64,000 nucleotides of DNA from Chrysomallon squamiferum (GCA_012295275.1 CM022670.1:4683264-4747263), one strand, 5' to 3'. Positions 39,154 through 52,506 are shown, numbered from the stretch's first letter. The notes: generated by a model not told the origin, from the sequence alone. Numbers and translations: made by a program.

Positions 39154-39889
39154 TTAGCCCACCTCTTTTCAAGCGCAATCTTACCACATTGATTCATACA
39201 ACCACACGGTCTGAAATCCAATATCCATATCCTAACGTGTAATTTTCCACAGAGCTATAGATTATTCCACTTACTTGATGTTAAACAATAGTAGCGATCC
39301 ACGTGCTTCTTTTTCAGTCAATAACAAACAAAGACTATTTTGAAGTTCTCACAAGATTGACAACAGAAAAAAATTAGTCTACTTTTTTTTTTCAATTAGC
39401 TAGTACTTGAATTTTCGATGGCGACCAGTATGTAATTACAGGTTAATTTTATGGTTGCCATGATGTGATTGTTGAAATGGTTGAATGCATTTTGATTTGA
39501 TGTTGTTTTTTTTCTCTCTCTATTTTTTTACCATTGTTATTCTAACGAGAAAAGGATTTTTGAATATTAGTTTTCAGTTATTGTTGTTTTCACGGACACC
39601 TGAGAATTTTAATATAACAGGCCAGTGAGGATGACAATCATTTTATTCATTTATTTTATTTACTTTAATTATTAAACAATATTTTGTTGATTAATTTTAT
39701 TATTTATTCAGTTAGTTGCTTTTTTGTCTATATATTCTGTTTATAACTATTCTTCTCTTTCATCTTTTTGTAAATGTTACTTTTTATTTTTATTTTTATT
39801 TATTTTATTATTGCTGCTGTTCGTTTATCTGAAAACCGAATCAGTCGACACAAACGAAATGTCGACTTAAACAGCACTGACACAAAGAT

Positions 39890-40330
39890 ATTTCACAGTT
39901 ATCTGCTAACGTTCGTCCTTTCCTGGGTCGTAAACCGTTGACAACTGCTCGCCAGAATCCCGCTATCTTCGAAACTCCATAAATAAAATTCCACCAAAAG
40001 CTCAAGCCAAAACACTTGTGCCTTTCAGTTTCTCCCTTCCAGCCAAAGAATTCTCTAAACTGTTAAACTGATGCCTACGCGTTATGGAAAAATTAATTTG
40101 CCACGTGATACTCGCAGTACGATAAGGAGACCTTTGCTTCCCAGCCAGTTCACCTGTTGGAGAAAATCGTGAAAATTGATCTAAATACGCGAACGTAACG
40201 TACGGCTCAAGTAACGCACGTGAACTGCCACTGGATGATAAAAGCGATAAAAGTTCTGAAGCACGTGCAAAACGTAAATGCCAGGATTTTTCACAAAATA
40301 ACGGGAGGAGTGTTTGACGCAGACGATAAA
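39890..40330. promoter_or_regulatory. Unique island with three CACGTG E-boxes
   Basis: Perfect CACGTG palindromes occur at 40102-40107, 40217-40222 and 40262-40267, within 170 bp of unique CpG-containing sequence. No gene is attached within several kb. The cluster would suit a bHLH-type enhancer or promoter. Confidence 0.35.
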
Positions 40331-40379
40331 GTATAATTTTAAGACTGTCTGCGTGAATGCATGCATTTCCTATAATAAT

Positions 40380-40958
40380 TGGATTTTTTTTTTATTTTAT
40401 TTTTTTTGTTATTTTACATTATTTTTTGTTGTTGTTGTTGTTGTTGTTGTTGTTTGTGTTGTTTGGTTGTTTAGCGGTTTTTTTTTTTTGCTGCGAAGAT
40501 ATACCAAAAATTATATTTAAAAATATTTATTAAAAAAAAATAATAATAATATAAAATAAAAATAAAATGTTACGAATTCCTCAAGAACAATCAAATTAAG
40601 TTTCATTTGCATGGCACTAACAGTTGTGAACAACCATGTTATTAGTCTGAAGTTTTTTGTGTATTTTTTGTTGATGTTGGTTTTTTTGTGTTGTTTTTCT
40701 GTATGTTTAGAAGAGTTTGGTGTTTTATCTTACAATGTAACGCAATATCTGCAGTGACGTGTGTTTTTGCATGTTTTCTGAGTCTTATCAGACAGTCTGG
40801 TGTGTGTGTAGTTTTCAGGAATTTCTCTGGTAACGTTTCATATGAATATTATTATTATTTTTTTAATTTCTGTTTTTTTAAATTTCTGTTTTTTGTTAAT
40901 TTTTTGTTTGCTTGTTTTATTTTTATTATTATTATTTTTTTTTTCATTATTATTATTA

Positions 40959-40989
<31 letters not shown>

Positions 40990-41869
40990 GTCTTTAAAAT
41001 ATAAACATCATGTTCAGCTCAGTTGATGAAAATCTTTTGTTTGGTTACCTGTGTGCGAGAGTGCGTGCGCCCTGCGTTTGTTTTTGCTACACTCAAATTC
41101 AGCTGCAGCTTATTATAATTCTTACAGCGTTTAAGTTAAAGGTTTTCTATGATTTTTTGTTTATCTTAACAAGGCCAGATTTACCAGTTCATTTTCTTAT
41201 AATAAAAGAGTTTTATTTATATCATTATCATCATCATCATCATCATCATCATTATAATTTCTGTTGTTGTTGTCGTTGTTGTTGTTTTTTTTTTTTTTTT
41301 TTTTATTAATTTATGTATTTAATTGTTTATAATTTTATTTTTATTTATTTATTTAGTTAGTTAGTAAGTTATTTTGTATTTTTGTATTTTTGTTTTTTGT
41401 TTTGCGCTATCAAGTGCACATCCACTACATTAATATACACTGCGAAAAGACACATTTATATCCACGCAGCCAGTTTCCCTGAATAATATTAATGTTTGCA
41501 TTTTTCAGAATGTAAATTTTTGCACGTTATCAAGTGCACGTGATATCTGTAAATAACCTATGACTTTTAGAATGGGAGTACTTCGCTACTTAACTGTTTT
41601 TCTCTGCTGGTCTGAACATGCCATGCGTCAAACGAGCTTCAGTTTACACAGTTAGAGTAATTACGTGTGACACCCCGAGATTGTCTCTGATATAAACTGA
41701 ATTTACACCACGTATTTAGAAACCACGTCCTCCTAGCAGATTTTTATCTCTTGCTCTTTTTTCTTGTTTCTTTCTTCTTTTCTTTTTTCTTTTTTTTTTT
41801 TTTTTTTTCTTTTTTTTATTTTTTATTATTTTATTTTTATTATTGTTTTATTCTTTTTATGATTATTAA

Positions 41870-41900
<31 letters not shown>

Positions 41901-42065
41901 CATTATTACTTATTTATTTATATATTTTTTTATTTAGGTATTTATTTTTTTTTATTTATTTTTTTTTTTTTTTTTTTATTATTTGTTGTCGATTTGTTTT
42001 TATTATTTGGGAGGATTTTTGTCTTTGTTTTTTTAAATTTGTATATATATATATTTTTTTTTTTA
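40380..42065. other. T-rich low-complexity region
   Basis: Long T-rich stretches with (GTT)n near 40428-40455, poly-T near 40965-40983, (ATC)n near 41222-41251, poly-T at 41286-41304 and T/ATT mixtures at 41755-42065. Phe/Tyr/Leu-rich frames on the plus strand are artefacts. The words TATCAAGTGCAC at 41408 and 41528 form a direct repeat exactly 120 bp apart. Confidence 0.7.
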
Positions 42066-42458
42066 TCAATACGTCAATGAAGAGCCACTATGCGCCTAGC
42101 TAAAGACACTGTATGATCAACAGCGAGTGATATTTTATATAATTACAGGAAATCACAAACTGTAGTCATATTACCAGTCTGTAGTAATACGATAACAGTG
42201 AGAAAGAACCCAAGAAGGGTGTATGCTGTTTGTTACAAAAGTATATATGTTTTGTTTCTTTGTTTGTTTCAGAGAGATGTTTCGGTTGTTGTCGTCGTTT
42301 TGCTTGGGGTGGGTGGGGGTATTCTTGTTTTTTGAGAGGGTATTTTATTTTAAATATTATTATACAAGTCTTGAATCGAAGAAAATCGGGTCTAAAGCTA
42401 CTGGCAGTTGTCCTCAAAACCTGATTCTATAAACCACCAGAGATAAGCGTTTTGCCCA

Positions 42459-42535
42459 TCAGAATTAAGTCCACTGTCTATCAAGGATAAGTCCACTGTC
42501 TATCAAGGATAAGTCCACTGTCCATCAAGGATTAG
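42459..42535. repeat. 25-bp tandem repeat, three units
   Basis: Three near-identical copies of ATAAGTCCACTGTCTATCAA(GG) and a partial fourth (attagcattctgtcc). No coding frame uses it. Confidence 0.9.
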
Positions 42536-43031
42536 CATTCTGTCCTCACGAGGTAAATGAATTACTGTTAGCGTTAAGCTGGCTACCTCCCGGCGTTAAA
42601 ACCTCGTAATTATTATTGTAAGAGCGGATCAGCGCTAAGACGCGTTCTTCAACAAGCCAGTTTATTAATCCACAAATTAATTCATGCTTATTACCTGTGA
42701 CATTCCTGAGCTATGTGTGAGAATTCTTATATGCGTAACTATGTATTTTTGTGTGTGTGTATGTATATATTTTATTTTCTATCACTGTTTTTTACCCTAA
42801 CGTTTAAAAATGTATACTTAATGCAAATTTTTGTAAATCTGTTTTTTATAAATATACATTTTTTTCTTCATATTATTAATTGTACTCCATCAATCCATCA
42901 GTCATATTCAAAAATCCTCTTTTCCAATGAGGTGAAGAAAAAAAAAAACACAATACATTTCTCGTTACCAAGTACCATGCATACTTTCAACACACCTCAT
43001 TACCTCTCAAGTGTTGAAGTATACATCCAAG

Positions 43032-43121
43032 ATGGCGACTGACCTCCGCAATGTTTGTTTAAGTACATCTACCGGTCACTGGCAGCTTGAGAATTTTCAC
43101 TACACGCAAACACACAGCAAG
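43032..43121 (+). CDS. Candidate first coding exon
   Basis: The ATG lies in ATCCAAGATGGCGACTGAC, which is both a strong Kozak context and a YY1-type promoter word seen at the start of many animal genes. The frame encodes 30 residues (MATDLRNVCLSTSTGHW, then QLENFHYTQTHSK). It reaches AAG/gtatga, a fair donor, in phase 0; the next in-frame codon after the donor is a stop (TGA). The flanking 450 bp is unique and CpG-containing. The phase-0 exon at 55626 on the same strand is a possible continuation, but the 12.5-kb gap is unsupported. The protein is not recognised. Confidence 0.35.
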
Positions 43122-43500
43122 GTATGACTCGTTCGTCAAATCTCCACAATAATCTATTATTCTGTCAGCCGACGCTTGTAAATGCTACTTTCATCCGACG
43201 TACGTTGTTTGCCTCCATCACTCACTCGTATAGGGGGCGCTACCATCGCCAGGCCAAAAGAATGCCGGGACTTTCGCCGGCATCTAAAACCGAGGCTAAT
43301 ATTTTCTCCAGCAAGGCCACATACTGCGTGCAATTACGTTTTGTTTGACATAAGTATATGTTACATGGTGTCGCTATTTGGAAACTTCTGATAGGTTAAT
43401 AAAGTGAAGTTTTGCACTCGTTAAGTCGGGAGCCAGGTCAGAGAGGCCAGTGGATTACGTCCCATATGTTTGTCTCAAAATATCGACTTAAGCGCGTTCG
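43122..43500. promoter_or_regulatory. Unique CpG-containing island with a CTCF-like core
   Basis: The word AGGGGGCGCTA at 43232-43242 matches the core of the bilaterian CTCF motif; the 5' side (ctcgtat) is weaker. The region also has many CpG words and two overlapping plus-strand frames of about 70 codons, neither recognised. It may be the first-intron or promoter region of the candidate gene starting at 43032. Confidence 0.3.
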
Positions 43501-44780
43501 TCTAGCGACCAGAAGAAATGATCGAAATGTGTTTGATTAGCTTTGTCGTGTTTCATAAATGTCAGTTATTGCGTGCCTTAAGCATAACATGTTGTTTTGT
43601 TAATCTGTAGATTCTTCGTTTAAAAAAAATACATTTGTAAGTGTTAGTAACTGTTTTGTTTGTAAGTACAGAAATTTTGTTTGTTTCGTACACTACCTAG
43701 TTTTGTAATCTGGCAAAACTATGTTATTTCTTTATTTCCTTGTTTTATTTGTGAGTTTATTTGGGGGTTTTATTCATTTATTTATTTTTAAATATATTTT
43801 TTAATAAATTTTTTCATAATTTTTTTTTTCCTTTATCTGTTTATCTTTATTTTATTCTTATCAATTAATTTAATTATCAGCTGTGTTTTATTTATTAAAT
43901 AAATCTTCTTTCTATTATGGTTTTATTTCCTATATTATTTTAGACTCACCAAATAAGAATCGTATAGTATACAGTTCTCTTTGTGTATAACTGAATATGT
44001 GTTTTGTACAGGTGTATAAGTATGATGATCTCTGTACGTAAATATATTTTTTATTTTTTTCGTATATATCTTGCGAACTACTTTCCTTCTTCTACTTCTT
44101 CTTCTTAATTTTAAAAAGGAGACTTTAAATATAATATTATATCAATGATACAGCATTTTGGCATTATATTATCTCTTCATATTAATAATTAAAGTACACA
44201 AGTGTCTTTAACAATAATCTTTAAATGAACACATCTTACATCAGCCAGTGTTTAAATGTGTTTCTCCAGTCATCACTCTCACTGCTGTATCAAAACACCC
44301 AGTCTTACTGGCGAAGCCTGATTCTATACTCGAGTGCAAAGTTTTTACTGTGACTGTGAAACGAAGTTGTCTGGATTAAATGTAAGTGAAGAATAATCCG
44401 TATCATATGTCACATGACACTATTAGCAGATGTAAATGTGACTTTGGCTGGAGGCAGTGTTTAGTTATCTTGTAAAGCATTTATGTGTTGTTCGGTCGAT
44501 CCAGAATCTATTCCAGTAGAAGATTATTAATCAAGTGATTTTTTTTTTTTTTTTTCGTATCTGTTATTTATTGTTCTGTGTGCAAAGTTTATAATTATAA
44601 GAGATAACTTTGTTTTTCCCGTCAGACAGTAAATATAGCATAATTACCAGATATTTTCCAATTAATGGCTGCTGCCAGAAACTCAATGGAAGTGTTCTGT
44701 TTTTGTTTAAAGAAGATCTGAAGCCCTGTAGCCAAAGGTGAAATATATGCATCAGTGTGCTATAATTATATTAGTGGATA
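43501..44780. other. AT-rich intergenic or intronic DNA
   Basis: No gene, array or RNA is seen. Largely AT-rich unique sequence with short T runs. Confidence 0.5.
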
Positions 44781-44784
44781 AAAT

Positions 44785-45158
<374 letters not shown>

Positions 45159-45682
45159 AGATATGCAGTCTGACAGAAGATAGAATGACAGGCAGAAATA
45201 CACATCCGGCTCTAACGTTATTCTCTTTCTGATGCATTCTCAAAAATGTTCCAGGATTTTCTTGTCAGGATTTTTTCACTTCTTTCTTATCCTTTTTTCA
45301 CTTCTTTCTCGTTCTTTTTTCACGTAGGTAGAATAGTTGCAGTTGCTGATAAGATTTGGAGAACTGATAGCTAATAAAGCCTGACATATCTTCAAGCCTT
45401 TCTGCTGACAGATGTATTCCGCGAGTAAGATATTTTATCATAAATGAATGTCTTGTCAGATTTGCTCTCAAATCCTGTCTGTTACCGATCACTGTGATCT
45501 ACGCGCGCTTCCACGAAGTTATCTCACCCATTGTTTATAGCCATAATGATATTTCTCTTTTGATTTTATTATTTAACAAAATTTCGGTGTTAACGTTACA
45601 TTCATTACTATCACAATGATGATAATGATGGAGATTTTTTGTTTTGTTGCTTTTTTTAAATATTATTTGGAATTTCTTTCTT

Positions 45683-45689
<7 letters not shown>

Positions 45690-45771
<82 letters not shown>

Positions 45772-45772
45772 T
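45690..45772. repeat. Poly-T followed by (ATT)n
   Basis: A T run of about 25 bases passes into about 18 ATT units. Confidence 0.96.
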
Positions 45773-46169
45773 TAATTATTTAATTTAATTTTATTTATTT
45801 TCTTTTTTTTTTTTTGAGGAGGAGCTCTTTTGTTTTCTATTATTTCATCGTTTATTGGCGATAAACCTGCTTTAGATGTAATCTGCGAGACAAAATCAGA
45901 GTCTAAACCACGACAGCCACAGAAGTGTATCCAACAACAGTGAATACAATTCAGAACCCTCATTATCCTCGGCTGGAGGGAAAAAAATGTGCAGATTTCT
46001 AGATACAACACAAAAATAATCAACACAAAGACATCTAAGCACGCCTACACTGGGCCCAGTCTACGAACTACTCTGCACTTTATCTTTCCTCAAAAACAGT
46101 TCAGGTCACCAGACCTCCTACCTCGAACATCACACACAGTGAAATCACTAAAACAGGAGCCTCACAGTA

Positions 46170-46510
46170 CTGCACAACGTCGTCTTTTCACGGGCTGGTT
46201 CTAAACGATCGCGACTCTACACAACCACCGCGTCTCGCTCCAGCGACTCCTAGCGACGTCAACCACGACCGCGATCTTCTTTCTGCGCTCTTTAAACACC
46301 CATTACAGCCAGTCGTCACTTTTGATGTTCTCGAGATGTAATTACTTGCACGCCATTTAAATCCGGAGATAGATATCAGCCGAATTAAGGCCGGCGGTTT
46401 CGGGTTCTTTCTCAATGTCAGATGGTTACAGAAGATCCCCACTGTCAGATTTCGGGAGATGATACGAAGCCAATTACGACGAAGCATGCGGAGTTCATTA
46501 AACTTATGAT
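46170..46510. promoter_or_regulatory. CpG-rich unique island
   Basis: Dense CpG (cgatcgcgac, ccgcgtctcgc, gcgacgtc, gaccgcgatc, ggccggcgg) and homeodomain-type TAATTA words in unique sequence. Overlapping frames (99 codons on minus) are not recognised. Candidate regulatory element. Confidence 0.3.
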
Positions 46511-46939
46511 TCAGTATTTATAGCGTTGTTGATCATAAAACCGGTGTCGTTATAACCTTCGAGTTCTGATTTGTATCAGTATAAACGTTTATTTCGAATT
46601 TTTACGAGTTATTATTTTTTGTTTCCTTTATATTTTTTTTTTTTGTTCTCTGCTGTGTGATTTTGAATTGTCATCGCATCGGTGACTGTTTTTTCCTGTT
46701 TAATTTTCTTTAATGTAGGTTTGATACTTGACTGTTGGCCTATTATTTGAGATTTGTTTGATGTATTGTGGATCGTTTATGTATCTGTTGACTGACAGGA
46801 TCATAATGTTTGGGTTGAGATTTTTATTTTTTATATTTTTTATATAAATAAATAAAACAGTATACAAAATGACAACGTAGAGGAACATTTAGATTGTTAT
46901 TACCTTTATACTGGACCTGCATCTTCCACTATTACCACT

Positions 46940-47275
46940 TATACAAGTCCTTCTATTATTACTATTACTGCTACTACTACTACTCTATTGCTGGAACTAT
47001 TACAACAACAGTACCAATAATAACAACAGCAATAATAATGACAGCAACAATAATAATGACAACAACAACAACAATAGTAATAATAATAATAATAATAATG
47101 CTATTATTATGGAGGTGTTGGGGGGTTTGTTTTACTGCTATTACTGTCACTTCTAATACAGTAACGTCACTGCTATTGCTGACACTACTACTATCACTTC
47201 CATTATTACTACCAGTCATATATTATTACTGTTACTACTACTGCTGCTGCTATACTACTGGTACTAAAGACAATA
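46940..47275. repeat. Degenerate trinucleotide region
   Basis: Imperfect ACT/AAT/AAC/GCT units with an embedded 40-bp unique part near 47110. The long Thr/Ile/Leu-rich frames on both strands are by-products. Confidence 0.85.
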
Positions 47276-47811
47276 TAATATGGCGTCAGTTATGCTGTGA
47301 AATACTTTATCTCTCATCTTTATCCCAGTGTTAATAATTACCCAGTCAGTGCACAGTTCACTGGGGTAAACCCCGCTTCTGAAAACTGCTTTGAATCAAA
47401 TACGTATCAAGAAATATTATTAACAAATCGCTTTCATATCCCTCTTCGCCATGTTGTTTCGTTTAGAGTATTGATGCAACGTGTTCGCCTTATTATTGCG
47501 ACACAGTCTTCAAAGCAAACGATCACTTTCAAGTCTGCTTCGAAACGAACTCGTTAATACGTCTGAAAATTAAAACTGTCTGCTTCACGCCTACTTCAAA
47601 ATAAAAGTGTTAAATTCGGCCCGTGACTTGAAATAGCATCATCAGACTTTATGTTTGGTTGGCTTAACATCAGTTTTGAAATATAAACTACTGAAATGGA
47701 AAGCAGGAAAGAGGCAAGGAGAATAAAAGGATTAGGTTAAAAATACAAGACAGAGGCATAATGAGAAACAGACAAGGAGAAATATTTATAATTTAAAAAT
47801 ATATATAATCA

Positions 47812-47880
47812 CAAACACACACACACACACACATGCATACACACATGCATACACACATACATACATATAAACAAATATAT
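47812..47880. repeat. (AC)n and CATA-type microsatellite
   Basis: CA units passing into ACACATGCATAC-type repeats. Confidence 0.9.
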
Positions 47881-48359
47881 GTACATATCTTCTTTACTTA
47901 CTTATGTATCTATGTATGTATGTGTGTATGTACTTACACATACATCCCTACATATTTTGATGCTGTGAGGTTTTTCACATTATGCTACAAGAAAAACTCC
48001 TGAATTAATCATGATACCAAAATCAAAAAAAAACACACAAGAAGCTGGCGCCCTGGTTTTAAAAAAAAACGACTAAAAAGCGAGACAAGGACATTGTGCA
48101 CATACATACCTTACACAAACACTTCTTTGTTGAAGCGGTAACACAACACAAATCTGACTGGTTTGCTAAACATTAACCCCTCGCTGTCGAATCATGACTT
48201 TCTCAATGTTAGACGTACTTACGTGAAAAGTGAAAACTGTTATATGATCACAGCGGCTTGGTAGATAACAGTAGTTTGTGTGAAACTGATTTGTTAGAGA
48301 CTGAAGGTAAACAGTGAATGACATCCCTTTTTCTTCTTCTTCTGTATGTTTTCATTCTT

Positions 48360-48650
48360 TTTTTGTACAGTGATGAAATGACATCTGTATTATTTTTTTT
48401 TTTCTTATATTTTTGTCAGTTATCGTACTGTTAACGTATTTTATCAATGACATTCTTTAGCTATTCTTTTCCATTTTCTTTTCTGTGTAATGATGGACTG
48501 ATCCTTGTTTTTTTTCTTATTATTGTTTTTTTTTTTCTTGTTAATGATAGGGACACACCCATTTTGTTTCTTTTTTTTATTTTCTTAATTTTTTTATTTT
48601 TTATTTTTGTTATGTGTTTTTATGTGTGCAGAATGATAAACTGACATCTT
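48360..48650 (+). repeat. Degenerate tandem repeat with TGATGAAATGACATC-like core
   Basis: Words such as GTGATGAAATGACATC, TCAATGACATTC, TAATGATGGACTGATC, TTAATGATAGGGACAC and GAATGATAAACTGACATC recur every 55-90 bp, separated by T-rich sequence. It lies directly before the dispersed repeat at 48685 and may be part of the same element. Confidence 0.5.
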
Positions 48651-48684
48651 GATGTTTTCTTTTGTTGTTGTTGTTGTAGTTGTT

Positions 48685-49092
48685 AATGTTTTCATTTGTT
48701 GCTTTGCAAGAGGGCGTCTAATAAAATATAGTTTCTATGTTTTAACTGATTGTTTATTTTTTTATTATTATTATCCGAAAATGACCCCAAAAAATAGAAT
48801 CTAATTTAACACAGAACAAACACATTATCAGTAAAACAGACGTAACACACTCTATCGTGTAATCACAATCTTTTTTTTTTTCATTCGCCTTTCCTTTTTA
48901 TTTTTTCCTTTTTTTTTATTTATTTTTTTGTTCACCACCGTGTATCAAACAGCGCCATCAAGGAAGAAATGTGGAAACACTGAAACAGAACATAAAAAAA
49001 ACTGAGGATGTTTTCATTTGTTGTTCTGCAAGAAGTTATCTAATAAAATATGTCTTCTATCTTTTAAATGATGGTTTATTTTTGTTGTTGTT
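48685..49092 (+). repeat. Dispersed repeat family, copy 1 with terminal duplication
   Basis: Its first about 85 bp (ATGTTTTCATTTGTTG...TAATAAAATAT...) recur at about 49007-49092. The central part (48778-49005; GAATCTAATTTAA, ATCGTGTAATCACAATCT, ACAGCGCCATCAAGGAAGAA) recurs at 50855-51050 in the same orientation. Probably a small non-autonomous mobile element; its ends are not defined. Confidence 0.65.
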
Positions 49093-49486
49093 ATTATTAT
49101 TATTATTGTTGTTTTTTTTTTTTTTTTTTTTTTTTTTTGTTTTTCTTTGATTTGGCAATAATATCCATCTTCTCCCTTTTTCTATTGTATCTATTTATAT
49201 AATGCGTATGTGCATATGTGGGTATGTGTCTGTGTACTCGTGTGTGCGTATGTGAATTTTAAATCCTTTGTCAACTAATATAAAATTATTATAAATGCCA
49301 AACACAAATTCCTAGCGTAATTTAATCCCATGTGTAAAACAGCATGCTATATCTTGCAAAAGTGAGAAAATTTCTTGTTGAAATTCTTGTTTGTATTAGG
49401 ATATTCATAAAGATATGTGTTACAGGTGTGAGCTGTCAAAAGTATTGTGAAACACAAACACTTGGTCTTTGGTCTACTTACCAGTT

Positions 49487-49501
49487 CAGGGGCGGATCCA
49501 G
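49487..49501 (+). other. Transposon-end-like word CAGGGGCGGATCCAG
   Basis: This 15-mer resembles a motif I recall at the ends of several invertebrate DNA transposons and SINE-like elements. No matching inverted end was found nearby, so it may mark a truncated element. Confidence 0.25.
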
Positions 49502-49589
49502 TTTTACAAGACGCGGGGTGGTCATCATTGTTGTTAACGTAACTTTGAAGAAAAAGTTTAATATTAACAGTGATTAATGATTATTACAT

Positions 49590-49667
49590 GTATTTGTATG
49601 TGTATGTATATATATCTATATCTGTGTCTATGTCTATCTATCTATATCTCTGTATATATATACATGC

Positions 49668-49724
<57 letters not shown>

Positions 49725-50040
49725 CATATTATTTTTATTATAGTTATTACTTATTATTATATATATATATACATACATATACATACATACATACGTACAT
49801 TCATATATATATATATATATATAAATAATATTATTTTGATTATGGTTATTAAACTTATTATTATATACACATACACACACCCATATACATACAACAACAT
49901 CAACAACTTTAATAATATGATATATATATACATACATAAACTTGTTATATATATATATATATATATATATGAACAATATCAATATTTATAACAATTAGAC
50001 ATATTATATATATATATATTATTATTATTATTATTATTTT
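49590..50040. repeat. (AT)n-rich region with ~100-bp internal repeats
   Basis: Several (TA)n runs, (CATA)n and ATT units. Segments like TGATTATGGTTATTA...CTTATTATTATAT recur near 49733, 49836 and 50038. Confidence 0.8.
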
Positions 50041-50159
50041 GATTATGCTTATTATGCTTATTGTGATTGCTGTTGTTTGTCGTCGTCGTTGTTGTTATTG
50101 TCCCTGCTAATAACAAGTCTAGACGTATTCAGTTTCACGCATCAAAAGCGTGTGAAATA

Positions 50160-50263
50160 AGTGAAATAAAAATATTTATTTATTTATTTTTTATTATTAT
50201 TTATTTTATTTATTTTATTTATTTATTTTTTTTTTTATTTTTTTTTTTTTTTTTTTTTTCCTG
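50160..50263. repeat. TTTA/poly-T low complexity
   Basis: (TTTA)-type units merging into poly-T. Confidence 0.9.
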
Positions 50264-50854
50264 GTTTTTGTTATGGAATTATCGTCTGATGCTATCAAAC
50301 TAGTTTCAACACTTTAGGTTTGCAAAAACAAAATTAATGAAAAAGAAAATTATTACAGTTTTTGTTTATATAAAATTTCAGTGATAAAATTTCACAGATA
50401 AAAGTTTAAAATTTACAGTCACATAAAGAAGAAGAAAAAGAAGATTAAATGATAAAAGGAAAATAAATAAGCAGAAAAATAATATTTACCGGCTGGATTT
50501 GTAAATAAGATTATAGGTTTTCAAACATGCACTCAAAATGCACTTGATGTGCCCAGAGATAAACATATTTTAATTTGTTTTCTTTTTAAATCTACAAATT
50601 ATATATTTTGTGTATGTGTGTGTCTATAGATGGCTAAATAGACAGACAGACAGACAGAGAGCTAGAGAGATAGATACAATATATATATTAAAATGAAATA
50701 TCTAATATGTGAATTCTTCAATTATATAAATGATATGTCAAAATAAATATAAATTAAATCTATTACAATATAAAAATGAAAAGCACAGTAAATATAAAAA
50801 GCCTCAAGATAAAATACTTTGCAAAAAATAAATAAATAAATAAAAAATAAAAAT

Positions 50855-50947
50855 AATGACCAAAAAAACCAGAATCTAATTTAAAACAAAAAACAATTAT
50901 CAGTAAAAAGGACAAAACACAATCTATCATGTAATCACAATCTCTTA

Positions 50948-50982
<35 letters not shown>

Positions 50983-51050
50983 CTTCACCATCGTTTCAAA
51001 CAGCGACATCAACGAAGAAATATGGAAACATTGAAACTGATGCTGGTTTT
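50855..51050 (+). repeat. Dispersed repeat family, copy 2
   Basis: Matches 48778-49005 over most of its length (CAGAATCTAATTTAAA, TTATCAGTAAAA, ATCATGTAATCACAATCT, AACAGCGACATCAACGAAGAA). A poly-T run at 50950-50982 takes the place of the T-rich middle of copy 1. Confidence 0.7.
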
Positions 51051-51059
51051 TTTTTGAAA

Positions 51060-52290
51060 AAAAAAAATATATATATTTTTTTTTTTTTTTAAATGACGCG
51101 ACATCTGTTTGGCGTGTTGATTTCGGGGTAATCGACAAAAAGAAATCGGATTTAATCACGCTGGCAAGAAACAAACCCATTTTGTTCGCTTTATCGTTTA
51201 ACTTGATTGTGTAATTCGTGGTTTGTTCATCAAACGTAGGTGTTTGCAAACTTCGTGTGTGTCGATATTCTACCGGGTCAAAAAATAAATAAAAAAAGAA
51301 CTGTTAGCCATTTTTAAGGCGATGTTTGGCTGTTGAAAACACCTCTTGTTTTTCCAACATTCAACCGTAAGATCGTTTTGTTGTTCAAAAATACACGATT
51401 TAGGAAACTGGAGATTTCTGAGATAACAGTTTTTGTTTGTTTGTTTGTTTTTTGTCTCATTAGTAAATCCATAAGGTGGGTTTGTTTTGTTTGTCATAGA
51501 GAAGGACGTTATTCTGCAGATGAAGTGATGTCATTGTTGAAGTGATGGTTCTGTTATGGATATCGTTGGTGTAGAGGTTCAGTCGTTGCTGAGGTTGCCG
51601 TTGCTGCTCTTGCTGATATTGATAATGTAAATGTTAGCAATAACTGGTCACATTTATTAATTTTTTAGATTCTGCTGACGTCGAAGTTGCTCTCACTGAT
51701 GTCGAAGCTGTCGTTTTCATTCCACTGTTGTCGATTTTGTTAGTATAATGTTTGCTCATTTCTATTGTTCTATTTATTATAATACTTCTGTTACCATCGA
51801 TGTTTTTTTGTTTCTGTTTTGTTGTGGATTTTTGTTGTTGTTTTTTTGTTTATTTGTGGTTGTTTTGTTTTTCGTTTTACCGTCCTGTTTCTGATTGTTG
51901 TCGTTGTTGCTGCATTTCAACAACAGAAAATAGTTTCTGCTCTTCTCTTTATCTTTCAACTATTCACAAAGTCTGATTAACCAAAACCTGTGGAATTTTT
52001 ATTTGCTTAAAAAAACGTATTCAAATTTACAAAGTTTTAATGACAGCATTTGAACATTAAATTAAGTAAAATAATAAAGTATCGGGTATAAACCCAGTAA
52101 TACGATTAGATGAATTAACTCCCTTAGTTTATAACGTTAGTACAGGTTTGTTTAAACCTTTTTTCTTATATTACATTAACGATAGTTCGCATACCCACCC
52201 AATTTTTTTGTTTTTGTTTAAAGTATTGTAAAGTGTATATATTAAAAATCATAATGCGAATGATTCTGATGAAGATGATAATTATTCTGA
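51060..52290. other. AT-rich DNA, no gene seen
   Basis: Contains a modest unique patch (51100-51260) and GTT/GAT-like imperfect trinucleotides (51540-51740, 51900). Open frames are low-complexity. Confidence 0.5.
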
Positions 52291-52295
52291 CTTGA

Positions 52296-52506
<211 letters not shown>

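Noticed and set aside
43124-43391. Two overlapping ~70-codon plus-strand frames
   Set aside because: They overlap in different frames, start after a likely donor site and show no recognisable domain. Better read as a noncoding island.
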